The translations under genes were made by a program, and so were the position numbers. A model generated the notes under the pieces. It ran no database searches and was not told where the DNA came from. It worked only from the letters and a program-made list of their open reading frames with translations. DNA of 64,000 bases from Fertoeibacter niger (GTDB lineage: Bacteria > Pseudomonadota > Alphaproteobacteria > Rhodobacterales > Rhodobacteraceae): NCBI RefSeq assembly GCF_009380135.2, contig NZ_WHUT02000001.1:496001-560000 (forward strand). The letters run 5' to 3'. This document shows positions 8,672 through 17,133 of this stretch, in pieces; the stretch's first letter is position 1; each line of letters starts with the position of its first letter.

Positions 8672-8699
8672 TTGCACCCGCGCGGAATCGCAGTATGTT
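8672..8699 (+). promoter_or_regulatory. Candidate sigma-70 promoter of rpmF
   Basis: TTGCAC and TATGTT separated by 16 bases, about 105 bases upstream of the rpmF start in a 237-base gap. Its -35 box overlaps the right arm of an AAGCCCTT / AAGGGCTT inverted repeat (8632-8673). The leader before rpmF also holds a small AGGGG-CTTG-CCCCT hairpin. Confidence 0.45.
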
Positions 8700-8804
8700 C
8701 CGCGCCTTGTTTGCAGTATGGATCAGCGGTGCCCATCCGGGGTGTCGATGCGTGATCCCCCAGAAAAATCAGGGGCTTGCCCCTCCAAAGCCCAAGGTTG
8801 AGAC

Positions 8805-9011
8805 ATGGCTGTCCCGCAGAACCGAGTCACCAAATCCAAGCGCAACATGCGCCGTGCCCATGACGCGCTGGTCGCGTCGAACCCTGCCGAATGCTCCAAC
8901 TGTGGCGAGCTGAAGCGCCCGCACCACGTCTGCGGCGCCTGCGGCCATTACGATGCGCGCGAAGTCGTGGCGACGACCCGCGAAGTCGATCTGGACGAGG
9001 ACGCGGCGTAA
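8805..9011 (+). CDS. rpmF: Ribosomal protein bL32
   Basis: A 68-residue basic protein of the large ribosomal subunit. The N-terminal [20 protein letters not shown] is diagnostic. Two CxxC-type pairs (CSNCGELK and CGACGHYD) form the zinc knuckle of the C+ form of L32, so this copy is zinc-dependent. It sits between DUF177 and plsX, the standard order that links ribosome and fatty-acid or phospholipid synthesis. Confidence 0.98.
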   Translation: MAVPQNRVTKSKRNMRRAHDALVASNPAECSNCGELKRPHHVCGACGHYDAREVVATTREVDLDEDAA

Positions 9012-9038
9012 GCCGCGCCCCACGGCAGCGCAGCCCCG

Positions 9039-10205
9039 ATGTCGCACGGCACCGATCTTCCGGCACGCGACCATGCGGCGCAGGATGTTCATGCCCCCGG
9101 GGCCGCGCGTATCGTCATTTCAGTCGATGCAATGGGCGGTGATCGCGGACCGGCAGCGGTGGTTGCCGGTCTTGTCGCATCGGCGGCCAAGAACCATGAC
9201 ATCGCGTTCATCCTGCATGGTGACGAGGCGCTGCTGGCCCCGCTGGTGGCCCGGCGCAAGCAACTGGCCGGGCGCTGCGAGATCCGCCATGCCCCGCGCG
9301 TGGTGACGATGAGCGACAAGCCCAGCCAGGTGATGCGCCATGGCGAGGGCACATCCATGTGGTCGTGCATCGACGCGGTGAAAAAGGGCGAGGCAACGGT
9401 GGCCGTGTCCTGCGGCAACACGGGCGCGCTTATGGCGCTCAGCATGATCCGCCTGCGCAAGTTGCCCGGCGTCAACCGGCCGGCCATTGCCTGCCTCTGG
9501 CCGTCTCGCAACCCCGGCGGGTTCAACGTGATGCTGGACGTGGGGGCCGACATCAAGGCCGATGCCGAGGACTTCCTGCAATATGCCACCATGGGCGCGT
9601 CCTATGCGCGCAACGGCCTGCATCTTGACCGGCCCCGCGTCGGCCTGCTGAATGTCGGCACCGAAGAGCACAAGGGCCGCGCCGAACTGAAACTGGCCCA
9701 TGACATGATCGCGGCATCCGCCCTGACCGGGGATTTCGAGTTTGTGGGCTTTGTCGAGGGCGGCGACATTCCCGGCAACCGTTGCGATGTGATCGTGACC
9801 GACGGATTTACCGGCAACATCGCCCTGAAAACCGGCGAAGGCACGGCCAAGCTGATTTCGGATTTCCTGAAAGAGGCGTTCAACGCCACCTTCCTGTCGA
9901 AAATCGCGGCCCTGCTGGCGCTGACCAGCCTGAAGCGCCTGCAAAAGCGCATCGACCCGCGCCGGGTGAACGGCGGGGTGTTCCTGGGGCTGAACGGCAC
10001 AGTGGTGAAATCGCACGGGTCCGCCGATGCGACCGGCGTGTCGGCGGCGATCAAGCTGGCGTTTCAACTGGCGAAGTCGGGCTTCAATGACCGGCTGGCC
10101 GCACGGGTTGCAACGGCGGGGCGCGCGGGGCAGGATGCACCGCGGGACGAGGCGACCCGCACAGAGGCGACCCGCATCGAGGCAAGGAACGGGACCACCG
10201 AATGA
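9039..10205 (+). CDS. plsX: Phosphate acyltransferase PlsX
   Basis: Converts acyl-ACP to acyl-phosphate for phospholipid synthesis; a peripheral membrane protein. Family motifs are ISVDAMGGDRGP near the start, VSCGNTGALMALSMIRL, FNVMLDVGADIKADAEDFLQ-like spacing, GLLNVGTEEHKG, and the VTDGFTGNIALKTGEGT block. The annotated ATG adds about 27 residues before the first conserved strand, so an internal start is possible. The last 40 residues are charged and repetitive (DEATRTEATRIEARN), a low-complexity tail beyond the conserved domain. Its end overlaps the fabH start by four bases. Confidence 0.95.
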   Translation: MSHGTDLPARDHAAQDVHAPGAARIVISVDAMGGDRGPAAVVAGLVASAAKNHDIAFILHGDEALLAPLVARRKQLAGRCEIRHAPRVVTMSDKPSQVMRHGEGTSMWSCIDAVKKGEATVAVSCGNTGALMALSMIRLRKLPGVNRPAIACLWPSRNPGGFNVMLDVGADIKADAEDFLQYATMGASYARNGLHLDRPRVGLLNVGTEEHKGRAELKLAHDMIAASALTGDFEFVGFVEGGDIPGNRCDVIVTDGFTGNIALKTGEGTAKLISDFLKEAFNATFLSKIAALLALTSLKRLQKRIDPRRVNGGVFLGLNGTVVKSHGSADATGVSAAIKLAFQLAKSGFNDRLAARVATAGRAGQDAPRDEATRTEATRIEARNGTTE

Positions 10206-11173
10206 CAATACGCGCCGTGGTCAGGGGCGTCGGGCATTACCTGCCCGACCGCATCGTCACCAATGCCGAGCTTGAGGCCCGGATAGACACATCGGATGAA
10301 TGGATCCGCACGCGATCCGGCATCGAGCGGCGGCATGTCGCGGCAGACGGGCAGATGACCTCGGATCTGGCGACACGGGCCGCGCAGGCGGCGCTGGCAG
10401 ACGCCGGAATGGTGCCTGCCGATGTCGATGCGATCATCGTCGCCACATCGACCCCGGATCTTACCTTTCCGTCGGTGGCCAGCATGGTGCAGGGCGCGCT
10501 GGGGATGACGCAGGGATTTGCCTTTGACGTGCAGGCGGTCTGCGCCGGCTATGTCTTTGCGCTGACCAATGCCGATGCGATGATCCGCACGGGCCAGGCG
10601 CGGCGCGTGCTGGTGATCGGGGCCGAAACCTTCAGCCGTCTGATGGACTGGACCGACCGCACCACCTGCGTGCTGTTCGGCGATGGTGCGGGTGCCCTGC
10701 TGCTGGAGGCGCAGGAGGCTGAGGGCCTGCCGACCGACCGGGGCATATTGTCATCCGACCTGCATTCCGACGGGCGCTACCGTGATCTTTTGTATGTCGA
10801 TGGCGGCACATCCACCGGAATGACCGGGCACCTGCGCATGCAGGGCAAGGAAGTGTTCCGCCATGCCGTTGAAAAGCTGGCAGAAACTGCGCATACCGCG
10901 CTGGCCAAGGCGGGGCTGACGCCTGATGATGTGGCCTGGATAGTGCCGCATCAGGCCAATCTGCGCATCATTGTCGCCACGGCGCAGCGCATGGGTGTGG
11001 GGATGGACCGCGTGGTGGTCACGGTGCAGGATCATGGCAACACATCGGCGGCGTCGATTCCCCTGGCCCTGTCAGTTGGCAAAGCGCGCGGGCAGATCAA
11101 ACAGGGCGATCTTCTGGTGACAGAGGCCATAGGTGGCGGGCTGGCCTGGGGTTCGGTCGTTCTGCGCTGGTGA
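10202..11173 (+). CDS. fabH: 3-Oxoacyl-ACP synthase III
   Basis: Starts fatty-acid chains by condensing acetyl-CoA with malonyl-ACP. The thiolase-fold catalytic triad is complete: C114 in [13 protein letters not shown]250 in [10 protein letters not shown] and N280 in HGNTSAAS. The length of 323 residues is standard. Translation start overlaps the plsX stop (ATGA), so the two are coupled, and ihfA follows 89 bases downstream, as in other Rhodobacterales. Confidence 0.97.
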   Translation: MTIRAVVRGVGHYLPDRIVTNAELEARIDTSDEWIRTRSGIERRHVAADGQMTSDLATRAAQAALADAGMVPADVDAIIVATSTPDLTFPSVASMVQGALGMTQGFAFDVQAVCAGYVFALTNADAMIRTGQARRVLVIGAETFSRLMDWTDRTTCVLFGDGAGALLLEAQEAEGLPTDRGILSSDLHSDGRYRDLLYVDGGTSTGMTGHLRMQGKEVFRHAVEKLAETAHTALAKAGLTPDDVAWIVPHQANLRIIVATAQRMGVGMDRVVVTVQDHGNTSAASIPLALSVGKARGQIKQGDLLVTEAIGGGLAWGSVVLRW

Positions 11174-11262
11174 TTTCCTGTCTGAATGACGTGCCCCAAG
11201 TGGTTGATATTGACTCGGAAATTCAAACGCCGCATCCTGCTGAAAAATCCCAGGGGGGCGAC

Positions 11263-11565
11263 ATGAGTGAGAAGACTCTGACACGTATGGATCTGAGCGA
11301 AGCCGTGTTCCGCGAAGTGGGCCTGTCGCGCAACGAATCTGCGCAGCTGGTGGAATCGGTGCTGCAACATCTGTCCGATGCGCTGGCGGGCGGCGAGACG
11401 GTGAAAATATCGTCCTTCGGCACGTTTTCGGTGCGTGACAAATCGGCCCGTGTCGGCCGCAACCCCAAGACTGGCGACGAGGTGCCCATCAGCCCCCGCC
11501 GCGTGCTGACCTTCCGCCCCTCGCATCTGATGAAGGATCGCGTGGCGGCTGGCGGCAAGGGCTGA
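11263..11565 (+). CDS. ihfA: Integration host factor subunit alpha
   Basis: A 100-residue member of the HU/IHF family; with IHF-beta it bends DNA at specific sites. The alpha-type N-terminus ([22 protein letters not shown]) and the DNA-arm consensus [22 protein letters not shown] are present. The start MSEKTLTRM was chosen because a strong GGGGGG Shine-Dalgarno sequence precedes it and because the upstream extension is not part of the family. The MerR-type gene follows at once. Confidence 0.96.
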   Translation: MSEKTLTRMDLSEAVFREVGLSRNESAQLVESVLQHLSDALAGGETVKISSFGTFSVRDKSARVGRNPKTGDEVPISPRRVLTFRPSHLMKDRVAAGGKG

Positions 11566-11577
11566 TCGGGGACGCTG

Positions 11578-12720
11578 ATGGAAAAATCGGCCGAAGCCTT
11601 TCGCACCATCAGCGAAGTGGCCGAATTTCTGGAAACCCCGGCCCATGTGCTGCGGTTCTGGGAAAGCCGTTTTCCGCAGATCAGGCCGGTGAAACGCGCG
11701 GGCGGACGGCGCTATTACCGCCCTGCCGATGTGGCCCTGCTGTCGGGCATACGGCGGCTCTTGCATGATGAGGGCATGACCATTCGCGGGGTGCAGAAAA
11801 TCCTGCGCGAACAGGGGGTTCGCCATGTGGCCGGGCTGCATGATGCCCCGCAGGACGATGCCTATGACGCGATGACCGCCGCGGCTGAGGCACCGGAACA
11901 GACAGGCTTCGCCTTTGACGCGCCCGGCCCGCTGGGCGAGGTGATCCGCCCACAGTTTGGCGCGGTTGCCGCCCGCATTGATCCGGCCACGGATACCGGC
12001 GAATTTGCTGACGCCGAAGACGCGCGCGATTTGGACGGCGACTGGCCCGCCGCAGAACCGCCGTTGCTGGACCAGCCCTTTGCCGAAACCGGCACCGATG
12101 ACCTGCCGCATTGGGGTGAGGCCGCGCCGGATGAAAGCACCGGTGATCCGGCTGATGGCTTTGCGCCCGCCGCTGCGGATATGCCGCAAACAGACGACAC
12201 CTGGCAGACGGACGAGGGCCTGTGGGAAGCCACCGCCAGCCCGGTTGATCTGGCCGGCGACAGCGGCGACGAATCTGCGGCATTGCCGGACAATCCCGCG
12301 CCCGAGGCCGACCAACGCGACCAGACCGGCGACGACGCGCCAGAGGATGATGCCGCCAATCTTTGGGCCGATGTCGCAGCGGAACCGCATGGCGGGGCAG
12401 AGCCGGATTCGCAACCCGCATCTGAACCCGGCACCGGATTTGCCCCCGATGAGGATGACGAAGCCCATTTCGCAGCGGCAGAGGATTCCGCGGCGTTGCC
12501 CCAAGACAACGCCACCGCCCCCGAATCTGACCCCGAATCTGCCCCCGATTCTGCGCCTGATCCGGCCGAAGCCGCGCCGCCGGTCTGGCTTCCCTCGCTG
12601 CTGCGTGCCCTGCCGCCCGCTGCCCTGGCAGGGCGGCAAACCGCGCTTTTGCCGCTGGTGGCACGCCTTGCCGCGCTGCGCGACCGCATGGCCGAGGCTG
12701 CCCGGGCCAGCCGAAAGTAA
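11578..12720 (+). CDS. MerR-family regulator with long acidic C-terminal region
   Basis: The first ~85 residues form a MerR winged helix-turn-helix: [20 protein letters not shown], then [21 protein letters not shown], then [12 protein letters not shown]. This is followed by about 250 residues of low-complexity acidic sequence rich in Asp, Glu, Ala and Pro, with no cysteine cluster for metals. A short C-terminal hydrophobic and basic segment ([18 protein letters not shown] onward) looks folded. MerR genes at this place beside ihfA are common in the group; their regulon is unknown. 380 residues in total, longer than classic MerR (about 130-150). Confidence 0.85.
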   Translation: MEKSAEAFRTISEVAEFLETPAHVLRFWESRFPQIRPVKRAGGRRYYRPADVALLSGIRRLLHDEGMTIRGVQKILREQGVRHVAGLHDAPQDDAYDAMTAAAEAPEQTGFAFDAPGPLGEVIRPQFGAVAARIDPATDTGEFADAEDARDLDGDWPAAEPPLLDQPFAETGTDDLPHWGEAAPDESTGDPADGFAPAAADMPQTDDTWQTDEGLWEATASPVDLAGDSGDESAALPDNPAPEADQRDQTGDDAPEDDAANLWADVAAEPHGGAEPDSQPASEPGTGFAPDEDDEAHFAAAEDSAALPQDNATAPESDPESAPDSAPDPAEAAPPVWLPSLLRALPPAALAGRQTALLPLVARLAALRDRMAEAARASRK

Positions 12721-12745
12721 GCGCCGCCACCATGCGCTTTCCCGC

Positions 12746-12773
12746 TTGCCCCCGCGCCGAATATTGGTATGTA
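12746..12773 (+). promoter_or_regulatory. Candidate promoter of tRNA-Pro
   Basis: TTGCCC and TATGTA with a 16-base spacer. The expected start of transcription falls only a few bases before the tRNA, which is the usual layout for a monocistronic tRNA gene. Confidence 0.55.
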
Positions 12774-12784
12774 ACGCCCAGTGT

Positions 12785-12862
12785 CGGGCCGTGGCGCAGC
12801 CTGGTTAGCGCGTCCGTCTGGGGGGCGGAAGGCCGCGAGTTCGAATCTCGCCGGCCCGACCA
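12785..12862 (+). tRNA. tRNA-Pro (anticodon GGG)
   Basis: A full cloverleaf can be drawn. The acceptor stem CGGGCCG pairs with CGGCCCG, and the D arm is GCGC/GCGC with a GG-containing loop. The anticodon stem TCCGT/GCGGA carries the loop CTGGGGG (anticodon GGG, reading CCC and CCU). The variable loop has 5 bases, the T arm is GCGAG-TTCGAAT-CTCGC, and the discriminator A is followed by an encoded CCA. Length is 78 nt including CCA. Confidence 0.96.
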
Positions 12863-12871
12863 ACAAGAAAC

Positions 12872-12910
12872 CGCCCGCCTTGCCCCGTGCAAGCGCGGGC
12901 GTTTTCTTTT
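12872..12910 (+). terminator. Rho-independent terminator after tRNA-Pro
   Basis: Stem CGCCCGC / GCGGGCG extended inward by TTGC / GCAA around a CCCGT loop, followed by TTTTCTTTT. It lies 10 bases after the tRNA CCA end and before the dCTP deaminase gene. Confidence 0.9.
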
Positions 12911-12939
12911 CTGATGCCGCATCAAAAGGATAGGCCCAG

Positions 12940-14019
12940 ATGACCACCGGCGTTCTGCCCTCGCAGACCCTGCGCGACCTGATCGCCCGGGGCGTCATCA
13001 CCGCCGATCCCGCCATCCTGCCCGCGCAGGTGCAGCCCGCCAGCCTTGATCTGCGGCTGGGCCATGTGGCCTACCGGGTGCGGGCGTCGTTTCTTGCGGG
13101 CAAGGGGCGGCGCGTGGCCGACCGCATCGCCGAATTCGGCATGCATCAGGTTGATCTGACGCCCGGCGCGGTGCTGGAAAAGGGCTGCGTCTATGTCATT
13201 CCGCTGATGGAGGGGCTGGCCCTGCCCCAAGGCATCACGGCGGTGGCCAATGCCAAATCATCGACCGGGCGGCTGGATCTGCTGACGCGCACGATCACCG
13301 ATGGCGGGGTGGAGTTTGACCGGATCGGCGCAGGCTATCACGGCCCGCTTTATGCCGAGGTGTGCCCGCGCAGCTTTTCGGTGCTGGTGCGCCCCGGCAT
13401 GCGGCTGAACCAGATCCGGTTCCGGCAGGGGCAGGCGGTGCTGGACGATGCCGCGCTGACGGCGCTGCATGCCGACGAGCCGCTGGTGTCGGGCGATGCG
13501 GTGATTTCCGAAGGGCTGGGGTTTTCGGTCGATCTGCACCCCGGGGGCAGCGATCTGGTGGGCTACCGCGCGAAACCGCATACCGGGGTTATCGACCTTG
13601 ACCGTATCGGCCACTACCGCGCGCGAGAATTCTGGGAGGAGGTCCGCACGACCGAGGGCCGCATCATCCTTGACCCCGGCGCGTTCTATATTCTGGTCAG
13701 CCGCGAGGCGGTGACGATACCGCCCGATTATGCCGCCGAAATGGCCCCCTATCTGGCGATGGTGGGTGAGTTCCGGGTGCATTACGCGGGCTTCTTCGAC
13801 CCCGGTTTCGGCCATTCGGCGGCAGGCGGCGCGGGCAGCCGCGGCGTGCTGGAGGTGCGCTGCCACGAGGCGCCCTTTGTGCTGGAACATGGGCAGGTGG
13901 TGGGGCGGCTGGTCTATGAATGGATGAGCGCGCGGCCCGACATGCTTTACGGCAGCGGCATCGCATCAAACTATCAGGGTCAGGGGCTGAAACTGTCGAA
14001 GCATTTCCGCATGGGGTGA
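12940..14019 (+). CDS. dcd: dCTP deaminase, bipartite long form
   Basis: Deaminates dCTP to dUTP. At 359 residues it is almost twice the classic Dcd (about 190) and appears to hold two copies of the dUTPase-like fold. The first half has VQPASLDLRLG and the AKSSTGRLDLLTRTITDGG motif with the conserved Ser-Ser/Arg. The second half restarts near GVIDLDRIGHY and has ILDPGAFYILVSRE and a matching C-terminal strand pattern (HEAPFVLEHGQVVGRLVYE). Such long forms are usual in Rhodobacterales. It starts just after the tRNA terminator and so has its own promoter. Which half is catalytic cannot be decided by eye. Confidence 0.88.
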   Translation: MTTGVLPSQTLRDLIARGVITADPAILPAQVQPASLDLRLGHVAYRVRASFLAGKGRRVADRIAEFGMHQVDLTPGAVLEKGCVYVIPLMEGLALPQGITAVANAKSSTGRLDLLTRTITDGGVEFDRIGAGYHGPLYAEVCPRSFSVLVRPGMRLNQIRFRQGQAVLDDAALTALHADEPLVSGDAVISEGLGFSVDLHPGGSDLVGYRAKPHTGVIDLDRIGHYRAREFWEEVRTTEGRIILDPGAFYILVSREAVTIPPDYAAEMAPYLAMVGEFRVHYAGFFDPGFGHSAAGGAGSRGVLEVRCHEAPFVLEHGQVVGRLVYEWMSARPDMLYGSGIASNYQGQGLKLSKHFRMG

Positions 14020-14024
14020 CAGCG

Positions 14025-14056
14025 GTTGTCACTTGCCACCGGGGCCCGCGATGCGC
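14025..14056 (+). promoter_or_regulatory. Upstream element, copy C (TGTCACTTG box)
   Basis: GTTGTCACTTGCC followed by a GGGCC-CG segment. It shares TGTCACTTGYC with the elements before the exported proteins at 2915 and 3536, and here too it precedes a gene for a small exported protein, about 40 bases upstream of its ATG. Confidence 0.35.
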
Positions 14057-14067
14057 TTGATGGGCGC

Positions 14068-14526
14068 ATGAAACACACCCGCGCCCTTTGCCCCGCCATC
14101 GCCGCTTTCGCCTTTCTGGCCATGCCTGCCTTTGCGCAGGCAGCCCCCGCCGAGGATGTCTATCTCAGCGTCACGATGACGGCCTATGTCAGCGCCGACG
14201 CCGACCCGACCGCATTTCAGGCGGTGTCGATGCCAAGCCCCGGGCAGATCAGCATTTCCACGGCGGCCAGCCAAAGCGATGCCGTCATCACGCCGGAACA
14301 ATCGGCCCTGCTGGGCAACGCCGTGCAGGCGATGGTTGACCGCATCACCCTGACCCCGGGCCCGGGGGTGGAGGGCCAGTTGCCGCTGCCCTATCTGGTG
14401 GTGGAATGGGGCGTGTCGAACGACACCAGCAGCAACGGTGGCGGGTTCAGTTTCCTGCCTGCCGATGTGCCGCCCGAAATCACCGCCCTGCAACAGGCGA
14501 TGTTTGCCGATGACCTTCTGCCATGA
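14068..14526 (+). CDS. Exported protein, unknown function (trio member 1)
   Basis: A 152-residue protein with signal peptide ending MPAFAQA, hence periplasmic. The mature part shows beta strands, an alpha helix around SALLGNAVQAMVDRI, the strand PYLVVEWGVSND, and a final LPADVPPEITALQQAMF helix. The next two genes share this plan: a helix, a V-W-(V/I) strand, and a short LP(-)-(A/S) helix. There are no cysteines or catalytic motifs. Transcribed with its two paralogues (gaps of 9 bases and an overlap of 4). I do not recognise the family. Confidence 0.75.
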   Translation: MKHTRALCPAIAAFAFLAMPAFAQAAPAEDVYLSVTMTAYVSADADPTAFQAVSMPSPGQISISTAASQSDAVITPEQSALLGNAVQAMVDRITLTPGPGVEGQLPLPYLVVEWGVSNDTSSNGGGFSFLPADVPPEITALQQAMFADDLLP

Positions 14527-14535
14527 GGTAAGACG

Positions 14536-14985
14536 ATGCGCGCCCTGATCCTTGCCGCTGCCCTGCTGACCCAGCCTGTTCTATTTCCTGCCGTGCAGGC
14601 GCAAGACATGCCTGCCGAGGGGCCGGGGCTGAATTTCTATGTCAGCTACTGGCCCAGCGAGGGCCTGGACAACCCCGTCAGTTCACAGGCGCTGGAACTG
14701 GGCGAAGACGGCGTGATGGGCCTTTATGGCGATGGGATGGAGGACCGCGAACAGGCCGCCACCCCCGCCGACATGGCGGTGTTGCAGGCGGCGGTGGCGG
14801 CGGCGGTGGCGGCTGTCACGCCCGCTGCGGTGCCCGATGTGGCGGCCCCGCTGGTGCAGGTGGAATGGTCGGTGTCGAACGCCACCACATTCGCGCGCGG
14901 CAGCACCAGCTTTGCGCTGGATGCCTTGCCCCCCGCCGTCGCGGCAGCACAGGCGCATTTCTTTGGCGCAGGCTTTGGCGGATGA
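14536..14985 (+). CDS. Exported protein, unknown function (trio member 2)
   Basis: A 149-residue protein with signal peptide MRALILAAALLTQPVLFPAVQA. The mature part contains a very alanine- and valine-rich helix (VLQAAVAAAVAAVTPAA), the strand PLVQVEWSVSNA, which closely matches member 1, and the tail LDALPPAVAAAQAHFF. It is co-transcribed with the genes on both sides; its stop codon overlaps the start of member 3. No function can be given. Confidence 0.75.
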   Translation: MRALILAAALLTQPVLFPAVQAQDMPAEGPGLNFYVSYWPSEGLDNPVSSQALELGEDGVMGLYGDGMEDREQAATPADMAVLQAAVAAAVAAVTPAAVPDVAAPLVQVEWSVSNATTFARGSTSFALDALPPAVAAAQAHFFGAGFGG

Positions 14986-15407
14986 GAGGGCTGGCACTGG
15001 CCCTGCTGACGGCAGTTGCGATGCAGCCTGCTGCTGCGGGCCTGCTGGGTGGCCCGTTGCCGCCCACCGTCACGCTGACACTGGAACAGCTGGGCGATGC
15101 GGGCGCTGTGTTGGCCCGCCAGTCGCTGCTGCTGGACGGTGTGATGCTGCGCCTGACCGAAGATGAGGCCACGGCAGCCCCACGCCGCATAAGCCATGAA
15201 GAACAGGCGCTGATCGCCGGGGCGCTGGCCGCGTTGGGCGGGATGACATCGGCCAAGGCCCTGAACCCGGCGCGCGCGCCTTTTACGCTGGTCAGCTGGC
15301 ATATCGCCTATTCCCGTCGCGAAATCAGCGGCCATGCGCTTTATGGCACGGCTGACCTGCCCGACAGCCTGACTACGCTAGCAAAGGCACTGTTCGGGCC
15401 GGATTGA
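14982..15407 (+). CDS. Exported protein, unknown function (trio member 3)
   Basis: A 141-residue protein with signal peptide MRGLALALLTAVAMQPAAA. It keeps the plan of members 1 and 2: helix EQALIAGALAALGG, strand PFTLVSWHIAYSRREI, and tail LPDSLTTLAKALF. It is the most diverged copy. The ATG lies inside the end of member 2 (ATGA), so translation is coupled. The start was chosen for the signal peptide and the overlap. Function unknown. Confidence 0.72.
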   Translation: MRGLALALLTAVAMQPAAAGLLGGPLPPTVTLTLEQLGDAGAVLARQSLLLDGVMLRLTEDEATAAPRRISHEEQALIAGALAALGGMTSAKALNPARAPFTLVSWHIAYSRREISGHALYGTADLPDSLTTLAKALFGPD

Positions 15408-15467
15408 CAGGCGACGCCAGCCTGAAGGGCTGCACGATCCTGAGGGGCGGCACCAGCGCCCGCCGCT

Positions 15468-15668
15468 TTACCGGCCCAGACGGCGGGTGATGCTGGCGGC
15501 CTTGCGGGCGCGTTTGGTCATCTCGCGCGCCTTTTGCGCCTGCGTGCGTTCCATCGGCGTCATCTCGGCCATGGGTTTGCCCTTGCGCGCCACATGGTCG
15601 ATGCCCTTGTTGACCGCGCGGCGCATGAACATGTTCACCACCTTGTTGATCAGACCGTTGATATTCAT
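15468..15668 (-). CDS. Small basic protein, unknown function
   Basis: A 66-residue protein with an N-terminal amphipathic helix (MNINGLINKVVNMFMRRAV) and a strongly basic C-terminal half (KRARKAASITRRLGR). A GGAAAG Shine-Dalgarno sequence supports the ATG, and it follows scpB by 29 bases on the same strand, so it probably ends the argS-SPOR-nagZ-scpAB transcript. Conserved-hypothetical in feel; basic character might mean nucleic acid or membrane binding, but that is inference. Confidence 0.65.
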   Translation of the reverse strand: MNINGLINKVVNMFMRRAVNKGIDHVARKGKPMAEMTPMERTQAQKAREMTKRARKAASITRRLGR

Positions 15669-15697
15669 TGTCTTTCCTTCCCCCCGGTCTGCGCCGG

Positions 15698-16345
15698 TCA
15701 ATCCTCGAACAATTCGCTCTGGCCCGTTACAGGCTCGTCCTCGTCCATGTCCAGCCCGGTCAGCGCGCCGGGCAAGGGCCGGTTGTCCAGCAGGCCCGCC
15801 GCGCGCAATTCCTGCAGGCCGGGCAGGTCGCGCGCCGATTCCAGACCGAAATGGTCCAGGAACGTCTCGGTCACCACAAAGGTCACGGGCCGCCCCGGGG
15901 TCATCCGCCGCCGCCCGAACCTGATCCATTCCAGTTCCAACAACTGGTCCACCGTGCCGCGCGACACGGCCACACCGCGGATTTCCTCGATCTCGGCCCG
16001 CGTCACCGGCTGATGATAGGCCACAATCGCCAGCGTCTCAATCGCCGCGCGGCTGAGTTTGCGGGTTTCGACGGTTTCCTTGCGCATCAGATGGCCAAGG
16101 TCGGGCGCGGTGCGGAAGGCATAGGCATCGCCCACCCGCAGCAGCGTGACACCGCGCCCGTCATATCGGCGGCGCAGATGGGCCAGCGCCTCGGCCGGGT
16201 CGCAGCCATGCGGCAGGCGCGATTGCAGTTCGGCCAAGGTCACAGGCTCGGCCGATGCAAACAGGATCGCCTCGACCATGCGTTCCTGTTCGGCCATCAC
16301 CGGCGCGTCGAACAAGGATTTTTCGGCGGTATCGCGCAGGGTCAT
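15698..16345 (-). CDS. scpB: Segregation and condensation protein B
   Basis: Subunit of the SMC-ScpAB condensin, which organises and separates chromosomes. A 215-residue protein with two winged-helix domains. Visible family parts are [17 protein letters not shown] near the start, the [25 protein letters not shown]-like segment in the middle, and the [17 protein letters not shown] strand-helix near the end. Its start codon overlaps the scpA stop by one base (TGATG). Confidence 0.93.
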   Translation of the reverse strand: [215 protein letters not shown]

Positions 16346-17133
16346 CAGGCGTCTTTCCGGCGGATCTGGATCGGGGCAAAGGTATCGGGCTGCCGCAGCG
16401 CCACCTGGCCCCGCTTGGCCATTTCCAGCACGGCGGCGAAATGCGCGGCGGTGGCAGACCGGCGGCGCATCGGATGGCTGTCCCAGCCCTCGGGCAGGAA
16501 AGACGCCAGATCAGACCAGCCGCCCATATAGCCCACCAGCCCGCGCAACCGTTCCAGCGCCTGTTCCATTGTGAACACATGGTCACGGTCCAGCACGAAG
16601 GGGCGGAATTCATCCTTGGTGCGGATGCGGGCATAGGCGCGCATCAGATCGACCAGCGTGGCCGCATAGGTGACATGGCGCTTGCGGGTCACATCTTCGG
16701 GCAGGCCACGGGCAAAGAAATCGCGCCCCTTCTGGTCGCGCGCCATCAGCCGGGCGGCGGCATCGCGCATCGCGGCCAGCCGCTCCAGTTGAAACGCCAG
16801 ATGTGCCGCCAGATCCTCGGCCGAGGGCCCGTCATCGGTGGGATCGGGTGGCAGCAGAAGGCGGGACTTCAGATAGGCAAGCCAGGCCGCCATCACCAGA
16901 TAATCGGCGGCAAGCTCGATACGCAGGTCTTTGGCGGTGTTGACGAAACCCAGATACTGCTCTGCCAGTTGCAGAACCGAGATGCGGCGCAGGTCAACCT
17001 TTTGCGTGCGCGAAAGTGTCAGCAGCAGGTCAAGCGGGCCTTCAAACCCCGCCACATCGACGATCAGCGCCTCGGCCGCCATGCGGTCGGCGACGCTGAT
17101 GCGTTCTGCGCCCTCGGCCCAATCGTCAGACAT
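16345..17133 (-). CDS. scpA: Segregation and condensation protein A
   Basis: Kleisin subunit that bridges the SMC heads. The N-terminal FEGPLDLLLTLSRTQKVDL is the ScpA signature (FEGPLDLLL-L), followed by the ADYLVMAAWLAYLKSRLLLP helix. The C-terminal winged helix ends near the stop. 262 residues, normal length. The ATG is directly next to the nagZ stop codon; scpB follows. Confidence 0.94.
   Translation of the reverse strand: MSDDWAEGAERISVADRMAAEALIVDVAGFEGPLDLLLTLSRTQKVDLRRISVLQLAEQYLGFVNTAKDLRIELAADYLVMAAWLAYLKSRLLLPPDPTDDGPSAEDLAAHLAFQLERLAAMRDAAARLMARDQKGRDFFARGLPEDVTRKRHVTYAATLVDLMRAYARIRTKDEFRPFVLDRDHVFTMEQALERLRGLVGYMGGWSDLASFLPEGWDSHPMRRRSATAAHFAAVLEMAKRGQVALRQPDTFAPIQIRRKDA

Noticed and set aside
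12785-12862. tRNA used as an integration site by an element
   Set aside because: The dCTP deaminase and its neighbours are normal genes, and no partial tRNA copy or integrase was found in the window.
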